Assembly: GCF_001557235.1 (NCBI RefSeq)
Contig: NZ_LSJI01000297.1
Coordinates: 1 to 9,448 of the forward strand
Length of the DNA stretch: 9,448 bases
Direction: 5' to 3'
DNA from: Phenylobacterium sp. CCH9-H3
GTDB taxonomy: Bacteria; Pseudomonadota; Alphaproteobacteria; Caulobacterales; Caulobacteraceae
Shown here: in pieces, positions 5,346-9,448 of the stretch
Numbering within the stretch: the first letter of the stretch is position 1
Layout: every line of letters begins with the position of its first letter
The notes under the pieces: generated by a model
Seen by the model: only the letters and a program-made list of their open reading frames with translations
Told to the model about the DNA's origin: nothing
Database searches by the model: none
Program-made: the position numbers and the translations under genes

Positions 5346-5394
5346 GAGCGGAAGCCCCCTCCGGCCCTTCGGGCCACCTCCCCCGATGGGGAGG
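5346..5394 (+). repeat. Structured intergenic repeat, copy B
   Basis: It starts with the same GAGCGGAAGCCCCCTC (5346-5361) as copy A, perfect over 16 bp and inverted relative to it. The middle hairpin is GGCCC-TTC-GGGCC (5363-5375), and the end is TCCCCC-GAT-GGGGAG (5379-5393). Between the copies lies a 55-bp spacer with a CcrM site, GAGTC (5326-5330). The right end stops 13 nt before the xseA ATG, so any xseA transcript starting upstream carries this structure in its leader. Confidence 0.7.
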
Positions 5395-5407
5395 AACTGG
5401 AGTTCGG

Positions 5408-6865
5408 ATGACCGACGTCGCCACGCCCCCCGACGAGACCGGCAACGCCAAGGCCTATTCGGTCTCGGAGCTGGCGTTCGCCCTGAAGCGGACGCTGGAG
5501 GACTCGTACGGCTTCGTGCGGCTTCGCGGCGAGCTGTCGAAGGTCACCCACCACTCCAACGGCCACGTCTACCTGACCATCAAGGACGAGAAGGCCGCCA
5601 TCGACGGCGTGGTCTGGAAGGGCAGCGTGCGCGGGCTGTCGGTCCGTCCCGAGCAGGGGCTGGAGGTGATCGTCACCGGCAAGATCACGACCTATCCGCA
5701 GGGCTCGCGCTACCAGATCGTGATCGAGAGCATGGAGGCCGCCGGCATCGGCGCGCTGCTGGCCCAGCTCGAACGCCTGAAACAGCGCCTGGCCGCCGAG
5801 GGTCTGTTCGAGGCCTCGCGGAAGAAGGCGCTGCCCGAGATGCCGGCCGTGGTGGGGGTGATCACCAGCCCCACCGGGGCGGTGATCCGCGACATCCTGC
5901 ACCGGATCCGCGACCGCTGGCCCTGCCGCGTCATCGTCTGGCCGGTGGTGGTCCAGGGCGAGGCGGCCGCCGCCCAGGTCTGCGCCGCGATCAAGGGCTT
6001 CAACGCCATGGCGCCGGGCGGGGCGGTCCCCCGGCCGGACGTGCTGATCGTGGCCCGCGGCGGCGGGTCTGTGGAGGACCTGTGGGCCTTCAACGACGAG
6101 ACCCTGGCCCGCACCGTCGCGGATGGGACCATCCCGCTGATCAGCGCGGTCGGCCACGAGACCGACACCACCCTGATCGACTTCGTCTCGGACCGGCGTG
6201 CGCCGACGCCCACCGCGGCGGCCGAGATGGCCACGCCCGTCCTGGCCGAGCTGAAGGCCCTGGTGTCCGACCTGGGCGGGCGGATGCACCGCTGCGGCGG
6301 CCGGGTGGTGGAAGAACGCCGCGGGCGGATCGAGCACGCTGACCGGGCCCTGAAGCGGATCCCCGATCTGGTGCGGCTGGCCGAGCAGAGGTTCGATATC
6401 GTGTCCGGCCGCCTCGGCGCGGGCCTGGCGCGCAACGCGGCGGCCCACGAGCGCGACCTCGTGCGGGTGGCGTCCCGGCTGTCCCCCCTGCTGCTCCAGC
6501 GGCCGCAGCAGGTGCAGAGGGACCGGCTGGACCGCCTGACCGTGCGCCTCGAGCCTTCGGTCCGGCGGCGACTTGAGCGCCTGTCCGAGCGGCTGGACGG
6601 ACTCTCCAAGCTCTATGCGTCGGTCGATCCGGACCGGCCCCTGCAGCGCGGCTTCGCCCGCGTGGCGCGCGCCGATGGCTCGCTGGCGCATGCGGGCGCA
6701 TCGCTGGCGAGCGGCGAGGCGGTCGCCATCACCTTCGGCGACAAGGTCACCCGCCAGGCGGTCATCGATGGCGCGGGTGGCGTGGCCCCGCCTCCCCTAA
6801 CGCCCCCCAAGCCGGTGAAGGCGAGGCCCAAGCCCGAAGGTCCTGCGCAGGGCGACCTGTTCTGA
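5408..6865 (+). CDS. xseA: Exodeoxyribonuclease VII large subunit
   Basis: A 485-residue XseA, within the usual size range. With XseB it degrades single-stranded DNA into short oligonucleotides in both directions, in mismatch repair and DNA damage handling. The N-terminal OB-fold (about 18-115) starts [15 protein letters not shown]. The catalytic domain carries [13 protein letters not shown] (from 151), [11 protein letters not shown] (216-226), GHETDTT (249-255) and [12 protein letters not shown] (262-273), the family's conserved motifs. A long helical region follows (about 290-400), then a C-terminal segment with PLQRGFARV. The ATG at 5408 has GGAG 5 nt upstream. XseB is not in the window, which is common since the two genes are often apart. 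The preceding repeat B touches its leader. The following DUF2093 gene starts 28 nt on, probably in the same transcript. Confidence 0.97.
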   Translation: MTDVATPPDETGNAKAYSVSELAFALKRTLEDSYGFVRLRGELSKVTHHSNGHVYLTIKDEKAAIDGVVWKGSVRGLSVRPEQGLEVIVTGKITTYPQGSRYQIVIESMEAAGIGALLAQLERLKQRLAAEGLFEASRKKALPEMPAVVGVITSPTGAVIRDILHRIRDRWPCRVIVWPVVVQGEAAAAQVCAAIKGFNAMAPGGAVPRPDVLIVARGGGSVEDLWAFNDETLARTVADGTIPLISAVGHETDTTLIDFVSDRRAPTPTAAAEMATPVLAELKALVSDLGGRMHRCGGRVVEERRGRIEHADRALKRIPDLVRLAEQRFDIVSGRLGAGLARNAAAHERDLVRVASRLSPLLLQRPQQVQRDRLDRLTVRLEPSVRRRLERLSERLDGLSKLYASVDPDRPLQRGFARVARADGSLAHAGASLASGEAVAITFGDKVTRQAVIDGAGGVAPPPLTPPKPVKARPKPEGPAQGDLF

Positions 6866-6893
6866 GCGCGCCCGAAGCGCTAAATAGGGGCGC

Positions 6894-7112
6894 ATGAACG
6901 CCCACGACCGGACCCTCGGCGCCAACGACCAGGCCAAGCTCCACTACGGGGATGGCGACTACGCGGTGCTGCGCCCAGGCCGATATGTCCTCTGCGCCGT
7001 CACCGGCCAGAAGGTCCCGCTGGAACAGCTTCGCTACTGGAGCGCCGAACTGCAGGAGGCCTACGCCGGACCGGCCGAGGCCCTCCAGCGCTGGCAGGAA
7101 ACCCACGGCTAG
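6894..7112 (+). CDS. DUF2093 family small protein
   Basis: A 72-residue protein of a small conserved alphaproteobacterial family without known function. The core reads YAVLRPGRYVLCAVTGQKVP (24-43), then LEQLRYWSAELQEAYAGP (44-61); the CAVTG and LRYW...QEAY segments are the recognisable family pattern. It has one cysteine, no signal peptide and no membrane helix, so it is probably cytoplasmic. AGGGG lies only 3 nt before the ATG, a short spacing, but no better start exists. It is probably co-transcribed with xseA. Its TAG stop shares CTAG with the stop of the convergent acyltransferase gene. Whether the link to xseA is functional is not known. Confidence 0.85.
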   Translation: MNAHDRTLGANDQAKLHYGDGDYAVLRPGRYVLCAVTGQKVPLEQLRYWSAELQEAYAGPAEALQRWQETHG

Positions 7113-8023
7113 CTGCGGCGGTACTCTTCGTTCGGCCAGCGGCGGTGGACCCAGAACCATTCCGTGGGCCGGGCGCGGACCCGGTCCTCGATGAAGGCGT
7201 TGATGCGGCGCACGCCCGTCTCGATGTCGGCCTCCCGGTCGCCGGTGTCCTCGAGGCGGATCGGCTCGTGCACGATCACCTTGAACCGGGCGCCGGGACC
7301 CACCCGCTGTACGCTCATCGGCTGGAGCGGGATGCCGAACCGCAGCGCGAAGGTCGACGGGCCTGGGGCGGTATGGGCCATGTGACCGAAGAGCGGCGCG
7401 GCCACACCGCCGTTGAACTTCTGATCGTTCATCAAGGCCACGCTTTCGCCACGCTGCAACGCCCTCATCAGCTCGCGGGCGCCGTCCAGCCCTTTGGGCG
7501 CGAACAGGCGCACGCCATAGCGGAAGCGGTTCTTCCGCACGCGTTCGTCGACGTAGGGATTGTTCATGGCGCGGTACGTGACCTGGCATTTGACGCCAGC
7601 GTGAACGATGACGGCGGCCATGAGTTCGAACGCCGAGAAGTGTCCCGAGATGAACACCACGGGACCGTCGCCTGCGGCGATTGCGCCCAGCCGCGCCTCG
7701 CCCTCCACCTGCACCCGGTCTGTGTCGGCTACAATACGGTCGAGCAGCAGGAACTCGGTTAGCGATCTGCCGAGTTCGATCCATTGCAGCCGGAGGAGAC
7801 GGCGGATTTCGGTGTCATCGGCCTGCGGGAAGGCGATGCGAAGATTGCGCTCCGCGACTCTGTTGGCCCGGGTCAAGGGGCCGAGAACGGAAAACAGCGA
7901 TCCGCCGAAATTTGAAACAGAATCAATCGGGAAGGCACGGATGAGGGTCGAAGCGGCGTCAAATAGCGCAGCCTCGAGCATCCAAATTAGTTTCGACACG
8001 TATGAATGGTTAAGCGCGGCCAT
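7109..8023 (-). CDS. LpxL/HtrB-family acyltransferase (LPLAT superfamily)
   Basis: A 304-residue protein of the lysophospholipid acyltransferase superfamily, probably a lipid A late acyltransferase or a related enzyme. The catalytic HX4E motif is H128-FSAF-E133 in VVFISGHFSAFEL. A substrate-pocket segment ALMNDQKFNGG and the family's ending EWFWVHRRWPNEEYRR are present. A hydrophobic stretch near the N-terminus (about 12-30) may anchor it to the inner membrane. The ATG at 8023 has AGGAAG 5 nt upstream. No other lipid A genes are nearby, so the acceptor could instead be an ornithine lipid or lysophospholipid; the family call is firmer than the substrate. The gene is divergent from the XRE gene. 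A GAATC CcrM site lies inside the coding region (7920-7924). Confidence 0.9.
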   Translation of the reverse strand: MAALNHSYVSKLIWMLEAALFDAASTLIRAFPIDSVSNFGGSLFSVLGPLTRANRVAERNLRIAFPQADDTEIRRLLRLQWIELGRSLTEFLLLDRIVADTDRVQVEGEARLGAIAAGDGPVVFISGHFSAFELMAAVIVHAGVKCQVTYRAMNNPYVDERVRKNRFRYGVRLFAPKGLDGARELMRALQRGESVALMNDQKFNGGVAAPLFGHMAHTAPGPSTFALRFGIPLQPMSVQRVGPGARFKVIVHEPIRLEDTGDREADIETGVRRINAFIEDRVRARPTEWFWVHRRWPNEEYRRS

Positions 8024-8101
8024 CCACTCTTCCTAGGCTTGGTCGCTCACGTTCGGCAATGGAGGCGGCTGGCGTGCGAATTGCGATGTCTCAACCGCGG
8101 A

Positions 8102-8116
8102 GTCCCGAACCGGGAC
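8102..8116. promoter_or_regulatory. Palindrome in the leader of the XRE gene
   Basis: GTCCCG-AAC-CGGGAC is a perfect 6-bp dyad ending just before the AAGGGA ribosome binding site (8118-8123). The CcrM site GAGTC (8100-8104) overlaps its left arm. It could be an operator for the XRE protein itself, or an RNA hairpin that limits translation. Confidence 0.45.
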
Positions 8117-8127
8117 GAAGGGAAATC

Positions 8128-8523
8128 ATGGTCGGGGATTCCATGGACGAGATCGACATCCACCTGGGCCGGCGTCTTCGCCGTCGCCGCCGTCTTCTGG
8201 GCCTGACCCAGCAAGAGCTGGCGCACGCCTGCGGGGTCCGTTTCCAGCAGATCCAGAAATACGAGTGCGCGGCCAACCGCATGTCGGCCGCCCGCCTGTG
8301 GCAGCTGGCCGAAGTGCTGGAAGTGCCCGTCAGCTACTTCTACGAGGGCCTGACCCGCGACCAGCGCGAAAGCCTGGAGCGCGAAACCGCCTCGTCCTCG
8401 ACGGAGACCCTGGCCAGCAAGGAAACCCAGGACCTGATCCACGCCTATTACCAGCTGGGGGAACGGCCCCGCCGCCGCCTGCTGGACCTGGCCAAGGCCA
8501 TGAACGGCGAGATCGAGGCTTAA
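8128..8523 (+). CDS. XRE-family (Cro/CI-like) transcriptional regulator
   Basis: A 131-residue DNA-binding protein. The helix-turn-helix domain covers about 13-70, with RRLLGLTQQELAHACGVRFQ then QIQKYECAANRMSAARLWQL; FQQIQKYE...NR(M/V)SA is a conserved mark of an alphaproteobacterial group that includes rhizobial PraR/PhrR-like proteins. After SYFYEGL a charged linker leads to a helical C-terminus (about 100-127) that may form dimers. The ATG at 8128 has AAGGGA 4 nt upstream. Earlier in-frame starts (8059) lack this and add a segment with no family look. A second ATG at 8143 is possible. GANTC sites lie 24 bp before (8100-8104) and 10 bp after (8137-8141) the start codon. It is followed 31 nt later by the hisN-type gene, perhaps one transcript. 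Its targets are unknown. Confidence 0.9.
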   Translation: MVGDSMDEIDIHLGRRLRRRRRLLGLTQQELAHACGVRFQQIQKYECAANRMSAARLWQLAEVLEVPVSYFYEGLTRDQRESLERETASSSTETLASKETQDLIHAYYQLGERPRRRLLDLAKAMNGEIEA

Positions 8524-8554
8524 GTCCGACCGCAAGGCGGGTTAAGCGGGGGCC

Positions 8555-9364
8555 ATGACCCTCGACCCTGCCCGCCTTGAAGAACTCGACGCGTTTCTTG
8601 TCGAGCTCAACCGCGCCGCCGCCGGAGCCATCCTCCCCTTGTTCCGCGGCGAGCACGGCCTTTCCAACAAGCACGAGGCGGGGTTCGACCCCGTCACCGA
8701 AGCGGACAAGGGCGCCGAGCGCGCCATCCGCGCCATGATCACCCAGCGCTATCCCGACCACGGCGTAATCGGCGAGGAGTACGGCGAGGATCGTCCGGAC
8801 GCCGACTTCGTCTGGGTGCTGGATCCCGTCGACGGCACCCGGGCGTTCATCGCCGGCCTGCCGCTATGGACCACCCTGATCGGCCTGCGCTTCCAGGGCT
8901 CGCCCGTCCTGGGGTCGATCGGCCAGGCCTTCCTGGACGAACTCTACATCGGCCATGCCGGCGGTTCTCGCCTTGTGAGCCGGAACGGGACGCGCCCCTT
9001 GCGGGTCCGCCCTTGCCCCAGGCTGACCGATGCGGTCATCGCCACCACCGATCCGGAAGGCTGCTTCACCGGCGCCGAGCTGGGCGCCTGGACCCAGGTG
9101 CGGGCGGCCGCGCGCCTCGCGCGCCTGGGGTGCGACGCCTATGCCTACGCCATGGTGGCGGCGGGCACGATGGACATGGTGATCGAAGCCGGGCTGCAGA
9201 GCTGGGACATCGAGGCGGCGATCCCGCTGATCGCGGGCGCCGGCGGGCTCACCACCGACTGGCGGGGCGAGCCCGTGGGACGACACGGCGGGCAGATCGC
9301 CATCGCGGGCGACCGCGCCTGCCTGGACGAGGCGCTGGTCGCCCTGAGGCGTTCTGCGAACTAG
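8555..9364 (+). CDS. hisN: Histidinol-phosphatase, inositol monophosphatase-like (HisN type)
   Basis: A 269-residue member of the Mg-dependent, lithium-sensitive phosphatase superfamily. The metal-binding residues are visible: DPVTEAD (45-51), GEE (73-75, acidic E74/E75), WVLDPVDGTRAFI (87-99, with D90 and D93) and SWDIEAAIPLIAGAGG (216-231, with D218). In actinobacteria and many alphaproteobacteria this type removes phosphate from L-histidinol phosphate in histidine synthesis; related enzymes act on inositol phosphate or PAP. The pattern VDGTRAFI with PLWTTLIGL is typical of the HisN group, so that is the preferred call. No other his gene is in the window. The ATG at 8555 has a G-rich stretch just upstream. 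The stop shares CTAG with the convergent gene at the window end. Confidence 0.85.
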   Translation: MTLDPARLEELDAFLVELNRAAAGAILPLFRGEHGLSNKHEAGFDPVTEADKGAERAIRAMITQRYPDHGVIGEEYGEDRPDADFVWVLDPVDGTRAFIAGLPLWTTLIGLRFQGSPVLGSIGQAFLDELYIGHAGGSRLVSRNGTRPLRVRPCPRLTDAVIATTDPEGCFTGAELGAWTQVRAAARLARLGCDAYAYAMVAAGTMDMVIEAGLQSWDIEAAIPLIAGAGGLTTDWRGEPVGRHGGQIAIAGDRACLDEALVALRRSAN

Positions 9365-9448
9365 GCCTTGGGCTTGGCGGCCGGGGCCTTCTTGGCTGCG
9401 GCGGGCTTCTTCGGCGCAGCGGGCTTCTTGGCGGCCGCCGGCTTGGGC
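9361..9448 (-). CDS. C-terminal tail of a Lys/Ala/Pro-rich protein (cut by window edge)
   Basis: Only the last 28 codons and the TAG stop are visible; the start lies beyond the window. The tail contains only Lys, Ala and Pro, with repeats of the form PAAAKK and PAAPKK and ending AAKPKA. All nine lysines are AAG codons. Such tails occur on histone H1-like DNA-binding proteins, some phasins, and several ribosome- or nucleoid-associated proteins of alphaproteobacteria, so the parent cannot be named. It is convergent with the hisN-type gene, the two stops overlapping in CTAG. That the frame is coding is supported by the regular composition and the shared stop arrangement seen twice more in the window. 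Confidence 0.7.
   Translation of the reverse strand, partial: PKPAAAKKPAAPKKPAAAKKAPAAKPKA

Noticed and set aside
4525..5451. 308-codon minus-strand open frame across gcrA
   Set aside because: It runs opposite gcrA and through the terminator-like hairpin and both repeats, with low-complexity composition. No family resemblance.
5318..6691. Long open frame (457 codons) on the minus strand
   Set aside because: It lies opposite xseA, whose full set of family motifs is intact. The minus frame has a biased composition rich in His, Arg, Gly and Gln and no recognisable domain, as expected for a shadow in GC-rich DNA.
8530..8540. Small hairpin CCGC-AAG-GCGG between the XRE and hisN-type genes
   Set aside because: A four-base stem without a T-run is common by chance in GC-rich DNA, and the genes look co-transcribed.
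1..9448. CRISPR array, tRNA/rRNA, insertion sequence, prophage, toxin-antitoxin or defence island
   Set aside because: No regular spacer repeats, no cloverleaf or rRNA-like stretch, no transposase or integrase, and no nuclease other than XseA were seen on either strand. The lone XRE gene is not paired with a toxin-like gene.

Overview
The window looks like chromosomal DNA of a GC-rich alphaproteobacterium of the order Caulobacterales (Caulobacter/Phenylobacterium-like). The main reason is a clear gcrA gene, the cell-cycle coactivator that works with CcrM (GANTC) methylation, lying beside xseA, a DUF2093 gene, an LpxL-type acyltransferase gene and a hisN-type phosphatase gene. High GC, frequent GTG/ATG starts with short gaps, and a TonB-receptor start typical of the group agree with this. 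The placement is inference from gene content; no database was searched.

Left part, 1-3580 (accessory in character). It opens with the start of a minus-strand TonB-dependent receptor gene (cut by the window edge) and its upstream region. Next comes a compact minus-strand operon, transcribed from 2561 down to 408: a four-helix membrane protein, a LysR regulator and two tandem ArsR-type regulators, joined by overlaps of 1, 4 and 1 nt. An AraC-family regulator is divergent from it. The intergenic space holds a tandem 15-bp repeat with an exact 20-bp period, a good candidate operator. Four of the five complete genes in this part are transcription factors.

Middle part, 3577-5407. A YadH-like ABC-2 permease gene without its ATPase partner is divergent from gcrA. 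Their shared 231-bp control region carries a near-consensus CtrA box with a CcrM site (GAATC) inside it, a one-mismatch DnaA box, and a 10-bp inverted repeat with arms about 100 bp apart. In C. crescentus, CtrA represses and DnaA activates gcrA, so the layout fits that known circuit. After gcrA come a terminator-like hairpin and two inverted copies of a structured repeat flanking another CcrM site, ending just before the xseA ribosome binding site.

Right part, 5408-9448 (core-like). xseA (exodeoxyribonuclease VII large subunit) is followed by a small DUF2093 gene. A minus-strand LPLAT acyltransferase gene is convergent with it and divergent from an XRE-family regulator gene, which is followed by a HisN/IMPase-family phosphatase gene. 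The window ends in the Lys/Ala/Pro-rich tail of a minus-strand gene. All three convergent gene pairs end in one shared CTAG, so that the two TAG stops overlap. No tRNA, rRNA, CRISPR array, transposase or defence system was seen. The best candidates for something undescribed are the repeat pair at 5241-5394, the operator-like repeats at 2617-2651 and the coupled ArsR pair.
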